Below, piece after piece: positions 17,037 to 24,876 of a DNA stretch of 34,211 bases. Positions within the stretch are counted from its first letter, which is position 1; the number at the start of each line of letters is the position of its first letter. A program made the position numbers and the translations under genes. The notes beneath the pieces were generated by a model. The model ran no database searches. It had not been told where the DNA came from and worked only from the letters and a program-made list of their open reading frames with translations. Where the stretch lies: assembly GCA_027619655.1 (NCBI GenBank), contig JAQCHR010000002.1:1-34211 (forward strand), read 5' to 3'. The stretch is from Pseudomonadota bacterium. Its GTDB lineage: Bacteria; Pseudomonadota; Alphaproteobacteria; UBA8366; GCA-2717185.

Positions 17037-17618
17037 ATGCGTTATCTTGCTTTATTCGCCCTGGCAATATGTCTGACCGCCTGCGCTGGCGAGCCGAAGG
17101 TCTATGCGGTCATTCAGGAACGCGCCTATACCCCTTCGGAATTCCGCTTCGCGTCGCAGCACAAGGTGATCCCGACCATTATTTCCGGCAACCCGTTTCC
17201 GATGCCCGACCGGCAGGTACATGGCGACATTCTGGCCGCCATGCAGCCCGCGAACTGGTGGTTCAGCCAGGCCTTTACGCCCCGCACCCGGTTTTCGGAT
17301 GCGCCGGCCGACCGGGATACTTCGGTGTATCGCGTCTATATATCAATCGACGACTCCGAAACAGCGGACCCGGAAACCTACTGCATGCCCTCTACCGGGA
17401 CGTCGCCGGAGAAGACACCCGGAAACCGCATAACGGCGCGAATGGCGTTCTGCCGCGACAGGATGCTCCTGTCGACCAGCCACGGCACCGTCGACGATAT
17501 CGATGGCTCGACTCACCCCCGCTTTCAGGCAATGATGACACGCATGACCATGGCCCTGTTTCCGCAACGCAAGGACGATGGCGATTGCAGGCCGCTGACA
17601 CGCCGGCAGTCCTGCTGA
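17037..17618 (+). CDS. Putative lipoprotein of unknown function
   Basis: The product is 193 residues and begins MRYLALFALAICLTACAGEP, a type II signal peptide with lipobox L-T-A-C and Cys16 as the lipidated residue; Ala and Gly following suggest outer-membrane sorting. The mature part has no family I recognise. It contains four further Cys residues (in TYCMPS, AFCRDR, GDCRP and the last residue), which may form disulfides, and a W-W-F motif near residue 76. A TTG at 17019 in frame would add six residues, but the ATG at 17037 gives the better signal peptide and sits at the expected transcription start. The next gene follows after six bases, so they form a pair. Confidence 0.75.
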   Translation: MRYLALFALAICLTACAGEPKVYAVIQERAYTPSEFRFASQHKVIPTIISGNPFPMPDRQVHGDILAAMQPANWWFSQAFTPRTRFSDAPADRDTSVYRVYISIDDSETADPETYCMPSTGTSPEKTPGNRITARMAFCRDRMLLSTSHGTVDDIDGSTHPRFQAMMTRMTMALFPQRKDDGDCRPLTRRQSC

Positions 17619-17624
17619 ACGATC

Positions 17625-18470
17625 ATGGACATCAATCGCGGCATATACTGGATCCAGGGCCTAAGCGAAGGCGAGTGGCGGAACCTGCAACGATGCGCCG
17701 ACCACGCCGATGCCACATCCAAAATGGGACCGCTGACCAACGACCGGCGCTACCGGGAATTGCGGCTCGTTCTGGCGCAGGCACAGCAGGGAAGCATCGA
17801 GTACACGACGCTCGTGACGGTTCGCGACGGCAAAGTCATGTCCAATTCATCGCTGCTGGAAACGCTCCTGCCGGCGGCGCCAGCGCCGGTTTCGACCCCG
17901 GCGCCGAAGGTAAATCACCGGCGCTGGCGCGTTGCCGCCCTGTCAGTGGTTTTGATAGGTGCCATTGCAGCCGGCGTTGCCATCGCCGCCAAATTCCCGC
18001 ACATGGCGCTTTCGCTATATGCGTCGCTCGGCTGGCACGCGGAGCCTGCCGCCCCGGTTGTGTTTGCCTCTCGAAACAAACCCGCGGCGACCGGCACCCT
18101 GGAAGAGCGTCTTTTCGACGCCGTGGACGCCAATGACAGTGCGGCGATCCGCGGCTTGATGGCGACGCGGCCGGGGGATCTGCGCCTCGACGAACTCTTC
18201 GTTTTCGTTGATGACGGATGGGGAACAGGGCCCCGCCAGATCACGGACTACGCCCTGCTGGGCGGCTATATGGCTGCGGCCGACGCCCTGCTTGCAATCG
18301 GCGCCACACCGAGCGAATGGCTGCTGACCCTTGCACAACGGCGTGGCGAGGAGGAGCGCCTGAAAGCAGCCGTCAGCCTGCTGAACGAATTCGGCCTTGC
18401 CCGGCCGGTATCATTCAATTCGGCCATCAGCGAAACCGCCCGTGAATTCGAAGGCGAAGTCGCAAACTAG
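17625..18470 (+). CDS. Single-pass membrane protein of unknown function with C-terminal ankyrin-like helices
   Basis: This 281-residue protein has a soluble N-terminal part (1-97, Arg-rich, ending in a Pro/Ala linker), one membrane segment at about 102-123 (AALSVVLIGAIAAGVAIAA), and a C-terminal part of about 150 residues. There, ERLFDAVDANDSAAIRGLMA and DYALLGGYMAAADALLAIGA resemble paired helices of ankyrin-type repeats, but the match is weak. With positive residues before the segment (NHRRWR) the N-terminus is probably cytoplasmic and the C-terminus periplasmic, on the same side as the lipoprotein encoded six bases upstream. Partnership of the two is inference from pairing. The stop is followed almost at once by a long palindrome. 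Confidence 0.7.
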   Translation: MDINRGIYWIQGLSEGEWRNLQRCADHADATSKMGPLTNDRRYRELRLVLAQAQQGSIEYTTLVTVRDGKVMSNSSLLETLLPAAPAPVSTPAPKVNHRRWRVAALSVVLIGAIAAGVAIAAKFPHMALSLYASLGWHAEPAAPVVFASRNKPAATGTLEERLFDAVDANDSAAIRGLMATRPGDLRLDELFVFVDDGWGTGPRQITDYALLGGYMAAADALLAIGATPSEWLLTLAQRRGEEERLKAAVSLLNEFGLARPVSFNSAISETAREFEGEVAN

Positions 18471-18471
18471 G

Positions 18472-18513
18472 TCAGATTTAAAGGGAACCTGTTGCGGTTC
18501 GCTTGAAATCTGA
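18472..18513. other. 42-base interrupted palindrome after the membrane-protein gene
   Basis: Outer arms TCAGATTT (18472-18479) and AAATCTGA (18506-18513), and inner arms GAACC (18485-18489) and GGTTC (18496-18500), are symmetric about the same centre. The five-base spacers match at three positions, so 16 of 18 pairs form around a six-base loop. It begins one base after the stop of the preceding gene. No T-run follows on either strand, so a simple intrinsic terminator is unlikely. It may be a Rho-linked end, an mRNA-stabilising hairpin or an operator for the gene at 18593. The remaining gap up to 18592 holds only a weak promoter-like pair (TTGTGC 18526, TATGCT 18549). Confidence 0.6.
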
Positions 18514-18592
18514 TGTGCTATAGGTTTGTGCCCCAGCCCGACAATGACTATGCTGCGGCCAGTTTCCGACACCAGATAGCGAAGGTAGCATC

Positions 18593-19528
18593 ATGGCGAA
18601 TTCCGAACGTTTTTCCGGCGTCATCGCGCCGGCGCTGACCCCGTTCAAGGCCGACTTTTCGCCGGATACGGCGCGTTTCGTGAAGCATTGCAACTGGTTG
18701 CTGGAGCAGGGTTGCGCCGGACTGGCGGTATTCGGCACGACCAGCGAAGCGAATTCGCAATCGGGCGCGGAGCGCAGGGCGCTGCTTGAAGCGCTCGTCA
18801 AATCAGGTATCGACCCCAAGGTCCTGATGCCGGGAACCGGCGCGACCTCAATCACCGAAGCCATCGAACTGACCAAGCACGCGGTCGATCTGGGCTGCAG
18901 CGGGGTCCTGATACTGCCGCCATACTACTACAAGAATGTCGATGACGACGGCATCTTCCGCTTCTTCGACGCGGTGATCCAGCGCATCGCCGATGATCGG
19001 CTGCAGTGCTATCTGTATCATATACCGCCGCAGACCGTATTCGGCTTCTCGCTGGACCTGATCGGCCGGCTGATCGATGCCTATCCGAAAACCGTTGTCG
19101 GCCTGAAAGACAGTTCCGGCGACTGGAACAACATGGCGGCGATCCTGAAAAATTTCCCCGGGTTCAACATGTTTCCTGGCGCCGAGAACCACATGCTGGC
19201 AGGCCTTCGGAACGGCGCCGCCGGCTGCATCACGGCCACGGCGAACGCCAACCCGGCAAAGCTGCGCGAACTGTTTGACAAGTGGCAAACGCCGGAAGCC
19301 GACGACCTGCAGGCGTCGATCACGGCGCTGCGCAAGACCATCCAGAGCTTCCCGATGGTCCCGGCGCTGAAGGAGATCATTGCCCATTTCACCGGCGACA
19401 GCGACTGGAAGATCAATCGCCCGCCCTTCACGCAGATGGGCGCGGAAGAGGTCCGGAACCTGTTCGTTGAACTTGAAAAACACAATTTCACGCTGGAACA
19501 GCCCAAACTGGCCATGGCAGGCAACTGA
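18593..19528 (+). CDS. Dihydrodipicolinate synthase/N-acetylneuraminate lyase family aldolase
   Basis: This 311-residue class I aldolase of the DapA/NanA family has the carboxylate-binding GTTSE (48-52), the proton-relay Tyr142 in LYHIPPQ, and the Schiff-base Lys172 in VGLKDSSGD. It is not the housekeeping DapA type: the YHIPPQ segment and the GAENHMLAGLRNGAAGCIT region suit sugar-acid or unknown-substrate members, which condense or cleave pyruvate with an aldehyde or dehydrate/decarboxylate sugar acids. It ends 17 bases from a convergent TRAP binding-protein gene, and the dioxygenase operon lies beyond, so it may take part in the same catabolic route. A GAAGG site precedes the ATG. Confidence 0.88.
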   Translation: MANSERFSGVIAPALTPFKADFSPDTARFVKHCNWLLEQGCAGLAVFGTTSEANSQSGAERRALLEALVKSGIDPKVLMPGTGATSITEAIELTKHAVDLGCSGVLILPPYYYKNVDDDGIFRFFDAVIQRIADDRLQCYLYHIPPQTVFGFSLDLIGRLIDAYPKTVVGLKDSSGDWNNMAAILKNFPGFNMFPGAENHMLAGLRNGAAGCITATANANPAKLRELFDKWQTPEADDLQASITALRKTIQSFPMVPALKEIIAHFTGDSDWKINRPPFTQMGAEEVRNLFVELEKHNFTLEQPKLAMAGN

Positions 19529-19545
19529 GGCCGTCTCCGGCCGGT

Positions 19546-20562
19546 TTAATCGCCGCGCTTTTTGTCGATTGCGTCCAGCGCGGCCTGCACCCGATCGACA
19601 TAGGCCTTGTCCAGTCCCAGCGACGTCACCAACGCCGGCTGTTCCTGCAGCATCTTCCGGCGCATCGCTTTTCGATCGTCAGTAGACGGCGCGGCGAAGG
19701 TTACGCCCTTCTGCGCCGCTGCCTCGCGGGCGGTGGCCTGATGCCGGGCGGCAAAGCCGCGCATGTCCTCCACTGCCGCTTCCCAGCCTTTCGACAGCAG
19801 CGTGCGCTCTCCATCGGAGAATGAGTCCCAGCGCCGACGGTTCATGATCGGCGTGTACTGGTAAAATACCTGATCGTCGATAAACGCGTATTTTACACCG
19901 GCGCCCCAAAGTGCTTCGTCGCGCACAAAGGAATGGGTCGTCAGGAGCCCGCCGATCAGTCCTTCCTGCATTGCGCTCTTCAGATTGGCGAGGGGCACCC
20001 GCCGCGGCGTCGCACCGAAAACCAGATAGCGGGCCAGATCATCGCTGCCGCCAGGCACCCGGATATTCAATCCCTCCAGATCCGTATAGGATTCCGCTTT
20101 CCGGGCCGACAGGTAAATCTGCCCCAGCCCAAGGTTGATGCGCCGCCCGAGCACCCGTACGTTCAGCGCCTGCTCCAGCGCGCCGTCCAGTTCGCGGCCC
20201 AGCGGTCCGTCGAAGATCGCGATGGCGTCGTCCGCGCTGCGCCCGTAAAATGCCGGCAACGCCGAAACACGGAAATTGGGTACAATACGCGCCACGTGCC
20301 ACCAGCCGGGCACCGCCATGTCGAAAACGCCTTCGGCAACCGCATTGAGGACATTGGCCCCATCGAAGCGGATTTCGTCATGACGCAGTTTAACGACAAG
20401 ACGGTTGCTTGATTCCGCCGCGACCCTGGCGGCCCAGCGCTCCAGCGCCTGATTGCGGATATGCTCTTTTGCGGTGGGCAACGCCACTTCAATGACGGTT
20501 TGCGCGGCCACGGACTGAATCCCGGCGAAAACCAGCGCCACGGCAAAAAATATTGTTTTCAT
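19546..20562 (-). CDS. TRAP transporter solute-binding protein, DctP family
   Basis: The product is 338 residues: a cleavable signal peptide (MKTIFFAVALVFAGIQSVAAQ, cleavage near residue 20-21), then a DctP-type periplasmic binding fold with VIEVALPTAKEHIRNQALERWA, VFDMAVPGWWH, and LEGLNIRVPGGSDDLARYL, in which the Arg of IRVPG normally pairs with the ligand carboxylate. The frame is open to a GTG at 20592, but ATG 20562 gives the canonical signal peptide. No DctQ/DctM membrane genes are in the window, so this is an orphan component that must work with a permease encoded elsewhere or serve as a sensor. It is divergent from the lyase-dioxygenase operon, sharing a 131-base control region, which suggests it captures that pathway's substrate. 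Confidence 0.88.
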   Translation of the reverse strand: MKTIFFAVALVFAGIQSVAAQTVIEVALPTAKEHIRNQALERWAARVAAESSNRLVVKLRHDEIRFDGANVLNAVAEGVFDMAVPGWWHVARIVPNFRVSALPAFYGRSADDAIAIFDGPLGRELDGALEQALNVRVLGRRINLGLGQIYLSARKAESYTDLEGLNIRVPGGSDDLARYLVFGATPRRVPLANLKSAMQEGLIGGLLTTHSFVRDEALWGAGVKYAFIDDQVFYQYTPIMNRRRWDSFSDGERTLLSKGWEAAVEDMRGFAARHQATAREAAAQKGVTFAAPSTDDRKAMRRKMLQEQPALVTSLGLDKAYVDRVQAALDAIDKKRGD

Positions 20563-20637
20563 TGCAGGGGTTTGCCAGTTTTTCCGCGCCACGAACAGTT
20601 CATTTATCGAGCGGACACTAGGTTTTGCGGTGCAAAC

Positions 20638-20666
20638 TTGTCAATCTGTGTGCCGCCATTGATAAA
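20638..20666 (+). promoter_or_regulatory. Predicted sigma70 promoter of the lyase-dioxygenase operon
   Basis: TTGTCA (20638-20643) and GATAAA (20661-20666) are 17 bases apart. A start near 20673 leaves a short leader before the AAGAGGAAAG ribosome binding site and the ATG at 20694. The gap 20563-20693 is shared with the divergent TRAP gene. No regulator gene is adjacent. Confidence 0.48.
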
Positions 20667-20693
20667 TGCGACAACAAGAGGAAAGAAAACCAA

Positions 20694-22043
20694 ATGGCAT
20701 CGACCGCTTTTGATTCCGAAATTTTCAAGGACCTGTTCGGCACCGAGGCGATGCGGCAGGTATTTTCCGACGAAGCACTACTGCAGAAATACCTGGATGT
20801 AGAAGCGGCCCTGGCCAAGGTGCAGGCGCGCCTGGGGATCATCCCGCAGAATGCCGCCGACGAAATCATCGCCAAGGCAAAATACGAAAACCTGGACATG
20901 GATCGCTACCGTGAGCGCGTAAGTCAGGTGTTCTACCCGATCCTGCCGCTGGTCGAGGGCCTTGTCGCGGCCTGTGACGACGGGTTGGGCGAATACTGCC
21001 ATTGGGGCACGACGACTCAGGATATCATGGACAGTGCCTATTCGATGCAGGTGCGCGAGGCGCTGGAAATCATCGACGCGGACCTCGCTGCGATCGCCGG
21101 ACTGCTGGCGAAACTGGCCCGGGAACACCGTGACACGGTAATGGCCGGACGCAGCCATCTGCAGCAGGCCCTGCCGGTGACGTTTGGCTACAAGGTGGCC
21201 GGATGGCTGTCGGGGATCGAGCGAAGCCGCCAGCGCCTGGCGGAACTGCGGCCTCGCGCGACCATGGCGCAGTTCAGCGGCGCAGCGGGAACGCTCGCGT
21301 CGCTCGGCAAGGATGGATTTGCCATACAGGACGGGGTCGCGGACGAACTGGGCCTGGAGCGGCCGGAGATCGCCTGGCACACCATGCGGGACACCGTGGC
21401 CGAGGTGATCACTTTCCTTGGCCTCCTGACCGGCACGCTCGGCAAGATCGGCACCGATGTCCTGATGCTGATGCAGACCGAGGTCGGTGAGGTCTTCGAG
21501 CCGTTCACTCCCGGCCGCGGCGCCAGCAGCACGATGCCGCAAAAGCGCAACCCCATTTCCTGTGAGTTGATGACCGTCGCCGCACGGGGAGTCCGGCAAT
21601 ACGTCGCAATGGTCCTCGACGGCATGCTGCAGGACCACGAGCGCGCCTCCGGCGGCTGGCATGTGGAATGGATGTCGATCCCGCAAGCCTTCATCCTGAC
21701 CGCCGGGTCGCTGCGCCAGGCGCGCGACATGCTGGACGGGCTGATCGTCGACAAGGACCGGATGCTGCGCAATCTTGAACTCACCAACGGTCTGATCGTG
21801 TCGGAAGCCGTGATGATGGGGCTGGCGCCGCATATCGGGCGGCAGGTGGCCCATGACCTGGTCTACGACGCCTGCCGGGACGCCGTGACGTCGAACCGGC
21901 AATTGTACGACGTGCTTGTGGAGATGCCGATAATAACGGAAAAACTGTCGCGGGACGATATCGCCGCGCTGTGCGATCCTGCAAACTATACCGGCTTGGC
22001 TGGTGAGATGGTTGACCGGCTGCTGGCCAGAACAGGACACTGA
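20694..22043 (+). CDS. Fumarase/aspartase-superfamily lyase (adenylosuccinate lyase/PcaB-like)
   Basis: The 449-residue protein has the superfamily signature GASSTMPQKRNP (276-287) with the catalytic serine loop, the HWGTTTQDI segment (His103) and GRSHLQQALPVTFGYK with His155. These regions match 3-carboxy-cis,cis-muconate cycloisomerase and adenylosuccinate lyase relatives. It would eliminate or cyclise via a carbanion next to a carboxylate, for example cleaving a C-N bond to release fumarate or closing a muconate ring. The start at 20694 is chosen for its AAGAGGAAAG site; the frame is open to 20625 but crosses the predicted promoter. As first gene of an operon with a ring dioxygenase it is more likely catabolic than purB. 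The next gene starts 14 bases after the stop. Confidence 0.88.
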   Translation: MASTAFDSEIFKDLFGTEAMRQVFSDEALLQKYLDVEAALAKVQARLGIIPQNAADEIIAKAKYENLDMDRYRERVSQVFYPILPLVEGLVAACDDGLGEYCHWGTTTQDIMDSAYSMQVREALEIIDADLAAIAGLLAKLAREHRDTVMAGRSHLQQALPVTFGYKVAGWLSGIERSRQRLAELRPRATMAQFSGAAGTLASLGKDGFAIQDGVADELGLERPEIAWHTMRDTVAEVITFLGLLTGTLGKIGTDVLMLMQTEVGEVFEPFTPGRGASSTMPQKRNPISCELMTVAARGVRQYVAMVLDGMLQDHERASGGWHVEWMSIPQAFILTAGSLRQARDMLDGLIVDKDRMLRNLELTNGLIVSEAVMMGLAPHIGRQVAHDLVYDACRDAVTSNRQLYDVLVEMPIITEKLSRDDIAALCDPANYTGLAGEMVDRLLARTGH

Positions 22044-22057
22044 TGGGAGTAACCGCT

Positions 22058-22948
22058 ATGAAACTGGGCTTTGTCGGAACCGGCGCAATGGGGGCGCCGA
22101 TGTCGCAGCACCTGATCGAGCAGGGCCACGAACTCGTGGTCTACGACATCAATGCCGCCTCGATGCAGCCGATCCTGGATGCCGGGGCAACCGCGGCGCA
22201 ATCCCCGAAGGATGCGGCCGACCAGGCGGAGATTGTGTTCGTCAGCGTGCCGAACAACAACGCGGTTCGCACAGCCGTCCTGGGCGCTGACGGCGTTATC
22301 GCCGGCAGCAGGATCCGGCTCTATGTCAGCCTGTGCACCACCGGTTCGCCACTCGCGAAGGAAATCACGACCGCATTGGCGGCGAAATCGATCGTGACCG
22401 TGGAATCGCCGATCAGTGGCGGTCCGCCGGGCGCAGTCGCCGGCACGCTCTCTGTCATGGCCTCCGGCCCGGAAGACGCCTTCCGGGAAGTGGAGCCGAT
22501 GCTGCGCGCGTGGGGCAAGATCACCTATGCGGGGGGCGCACCCGGCGCGGCGCAGGTGCTGAAACTGGCCAACAATATCCTGTCGGCAACGGCGCTGGCC
22601 GCCACCGCCGAGGCCATCGTCATGGGCGTCAAGGGCGGCCTTGATCCCGCCGTCATGCTGCAGGCGATCAATGCCGGCAGCGGCCGCAACAGCGCCACAC
22701 TGGACAAGTTTCCGCGCGATGTCCTGACCCGCAATTTCCAGTATGGCGCGGCAATGGATATCCTGATGAAAGACACGGACCTGGCACTGGCGGAGGGTGA
22801 GGCGCTGGGCGTGGACATGAAGGTCTGCGATCAGGTCCGGAAAATGTTCCGCGCCGCCATCGACGCCGGCATGGGGAAACAGGATATCACCAGCATTGTG
22901 AAGTGCATCGAGCGGCAGGCCGGTGTCGAGATTCCGAAAGTTCGTTAG
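22058..22948 (+). CDS. NAD(P)-dependent beta-hydroxyacid dehydrogenase (3-hydroxyisobutyrate dehydrogenase family)
   Basis: This 296-residue protein starts with a Rossmann motif GFVGTGAMGAPMSQHL, carries the substrate-binding SPISGGPPGAVAGTL (SGG at 120-122) and the catalytic Lys169 in VLKLANNILS. The family oxidises 3-hydroxyisobutyrate, tartronate semialdehyde-type or 4-hydroxybutyrate-like acids. ATG 22058 is preferred because GGGAG lies eight bases upstream; the ATG at 22043 overlapping the previous stop is the alternative. In this operon it probably performs an NAD(P)-linked redox step on a three- to five-carbon hydroxyacid or semialdehyde, but the exact substrate is unknown. Confidence 0.9.
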   Translation: MKLGFVGTGAMGAPMSQHLIEQGHELVVYDINAASMQPILDAGATAAQSPKDAADQAEIVFVSVPNNNAVRTAVLGADGVIAGSRIRLYVSLCTTGSPLAKEITTALAAKSIVTVESPISGGPPGAVAGTLSVMASGPEDAFREVEPMLRAWGKITYAGGAPGAAQVLKLANNILSATALAATAEAIVMGVKGGLDPAVMLQAINAGSGRNSATLDKFPRDVLTRNFQYGAAMDILMKDTDLALAEGEALGVDMKVCDQVRKMFRAAIDAGMGKQDITSIVKCIERQAGVEIPKVR

Positions 22949-22958
22949 GCGTACGACG

Positions 22959-24332
22959 ATGGTTGCGGTTTCCGAACAGAACTTGAAACGCCTTGTCGAC
23001 AGCGAAAGCGGCACGATCAGCCGCGAAATCTTTGTCGATCAGGCGATTTTCGATCAGGAAATGGAACGCATATTCTCCCGCGCATGGCTGTTCGTCGGGC
23101 ATGAAGGCCTGATCCCCAACCCGGAGGATTTCTTCGCATCCCGGATGGGCCGGGATCCGGTGATCCTGACCCGCAACAAACAGGGCGAAATCCTTGTCTT
23201 TTTGAACAGCTGCACCCATCGCGGCATGAAGCTGTGCCGCTACGATCACGGCAACGCCCGCGCCTTCACCTGCCCCTATCATGGCTGGAGTTTTTCCACC
23301 AACCGCGACATCGTCGAGGAACCGGGCGAACTGGTCGGCGTGCCCCATTTCGATGCCGGTTACGGCGACAGGCTGGACCGCAAGCGCTGGGGGCTGGTGC
23401 GCTGCCCGAATGTCGTCGTTTACAAGGGCACGATCTGGGCCAATTGGGATACCGGCGCGCCGCCCTTCCTCGACTGGCTGGGCGACATGCGGCGCTACCT
23501 GGACTTTGCACTGGACCATCGCGACGGCCGCCCCGGCGGATCGGAGGTCATCGGCGGCGTGCAGAAATGGCGCGTGAAGACCAACTGGAAATTCGTCGCG
23601 GAAAATTTCGCCGGCGACATGTACCACGATATCAGCCACCGTTCGGTCGATACCGTGGGAATCGGCCCCGGCGGCAAGGGACGGCGTGACGCGCAGCGGC
23701 CCCGCCTCGCCATCGGCTTCAGCGATCTGGGGCATGGCGTGCTGGGCGAACTGCCGCATACGGTGGAACCGGCATATTCACCGACCTTCGCCAGCGATCC
23801 GGAGGTCGAGGCCTATTACCGCCGGATCTACGACGACAGGGTCCGCCATCTCGGCGACAGGCCGCGCGTCACCAATTCGGTTGGCACGATCTTTCCCAAT
23901 ATGTCCTTCCACAGCCGGCAACCGCGCACCATCCTGATCACCCATCCGATCAGCCCGACGGAAGTCGAACTCTGGCGGCTGTACCTGGTGGATGCGGATG
24001 CGCCGCAACCGGTCAAGGACGCGGCACGTCACTACTACCTGCGCTATTCCGGCCCCGGCGGCATGACCGAGGCCGACGACATGGAAAACTGGACCTATGC
24101 GAGCGAATCCAGCATCGGCAGCGTCGCCCGGCAACAGGATTTCAACTACCAGCTGGCACTCGGCCATGCCAGACCCGCGCCAGGACTGCGCGGCGCGGTG
24201 CAGAGCGGGACCTATTCGGAGGAAAACCAGCGGATTTTTTATCGCCGCTGGGCGCAATTCATGGCCGGCAAGGACTGGTCCGAACTGATGCCGGAAAGCG
24301 ATCCGGCGGAAGTGATCGCCAATGCAGGCTGA
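22959..24332 (+). CDS. Aromatic-ring-hydroxylating (Rieske non-heme iron) dioxygenase, alpha subunit
   Basis: The 457-residue catalytic subunit has the Rieske [2Fe-2S] ligands Cys85-x-His87 and Cys105-x2-His108 (CTHRG ... CPYHGW). The mononuclear iron site is in ENFAGDMYHDISHRSVD, with bridging Asp220 and His223/His227, and the acidic ligand lies near Asp373/374 in TEADDMENW. The two His residues are separated by three residues, one fewer than in naphthalene dioxygenase. The enzyme would add both atoms of O2, or monooxygenate, an aromatic or related substrate. The beta-subunit gene overlaps it by 11 bases. No ferredoxin or reductase gene is in the window. The start ATG is ten bases after the previous stop and has a poor ribosome binding site, so it is probably coupled. 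Confidence 0.93.
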   Translation: MVAVSEQNLKRLVDSESGTISREIFVDQAIFDQEMERIFSRAWLFVGHEGLIPNPEDFFASRMGRDPVILTRNKQGEILVFLNSCTHRGMKLCRYDHGNARAFTCPYHGWSFSTNRDIVEEPGELVGVPHFDAGYGDRLDRKRWGLVRCPNVVVYKGTIWANWDTGAPPFLDWLGDMRRYLDFALDHRDGRPGGSEVIGGVQKWRVKTNWKFVAENFAGDMYHDISHRSVDTVGIGPGGKGRRDAQRPRLAIGFSDLGHGVLGELPHTVEPAYSPTFASDPEVEAYYRRIYDDRVRHLGDRPRVTNSVGTIFPNMSFHSRQPRTILITHPISPTEVELWRLYLVDADAPQPVKDAARHYYLRYSGPGGMTEADDMENWTYASESSIGSVARQQDFNYQLALGHARPAPGLRGAVQSGTYSEENQRIFYRRWAQFMAGKDWSELMPESDPAEVIANAG

Positions 24333-24864
24333 TCAACTGGCGGCGCTGGAACGACTGCTGCTGCACCGGGACATCGAGGATGTCATGCATGCGGAAGCCG
24401 AACTGCTGGATGCCCGCCGCTTCGACGAATGGCTGACGATGCTCGCCCCCGATATCCGCTACTGGATGCCGATGATGCGGAACGTGCATTCCGCCCACGG
24501 AGCAGACGAGTTCACGCATGAACAGGCCGATGCCAACTGGATGGATGAGGGGCTGAAAACCCTGACCCAGCGGGTCCGGCAGCTTGCCACCGGCATTCAC
24601 TGGGCGGAGGAGCCGGTTTCCCGGACCACCCATATGGTCAGCAACGTCCGGTTGCTGGCTGTGCGGGCCGGCACGCCCCGCGAAGTAGACACATCCTGTC
24701 GCTTTCTGATCTACCGGAACCGGCAGCAGGACGAAGCCGATACGTTCATCGGCAAACGGCTTGATACGCTACGCCAGACAGATACCGGCTGGAAGATCGC
24801 CCGGCGTGAAATCCGGCTGGACCAGAACGTGCTGCTGGCAAAAAATCTGACAACATTTTTCTAG
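24322..24864 (+). CDS. Aromatic-ring-hydroxylating dioxygenase, beta subunit
   Basis: This 180-residue protein has the cone-shaped NTF2-like fold of ring-hydroxylating beta subunits: an N-terminal helix (LLHRDIEDVMHAEAELLD), RRFDEWLTMLAPDIRYWMP, and the conserved end RREIRLDQNVLLAKNLTTFF. Beta subunits stabilise the alpha3beta3 hexamer. It overlaps the alpha gene by 11 bases, which implies balanced, coupled synthesis. Confidence 0.93.
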   Translation: MQADQLAALERLLLHRDIEDVMHAEAELLDARRFDEWLTMLAPDIRYWMPMMRNVHSAHGADEFTHEQADANWMDEGLKTLTQRVRQLATGIHWAEEPVSRTTHMVSNVRLLAVRAGTPREVDTSCRFLIYRNRQQDEADTFIGKRLDTLRQTDTGWKIARREIRLDQNVLLAKNLTTFF

Positions 24865-24876
24865 AAAGAGATTTCG

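Noticed and set aside
20694..22043. Lyase gene as housekeeping purB
   Set aside because: It heads an operon with a ring dioxygenase and CoA enzymes, and the HWGTTTQDI segment is as close to the muconate cycloisomerase type; a purine role is not supported by context.
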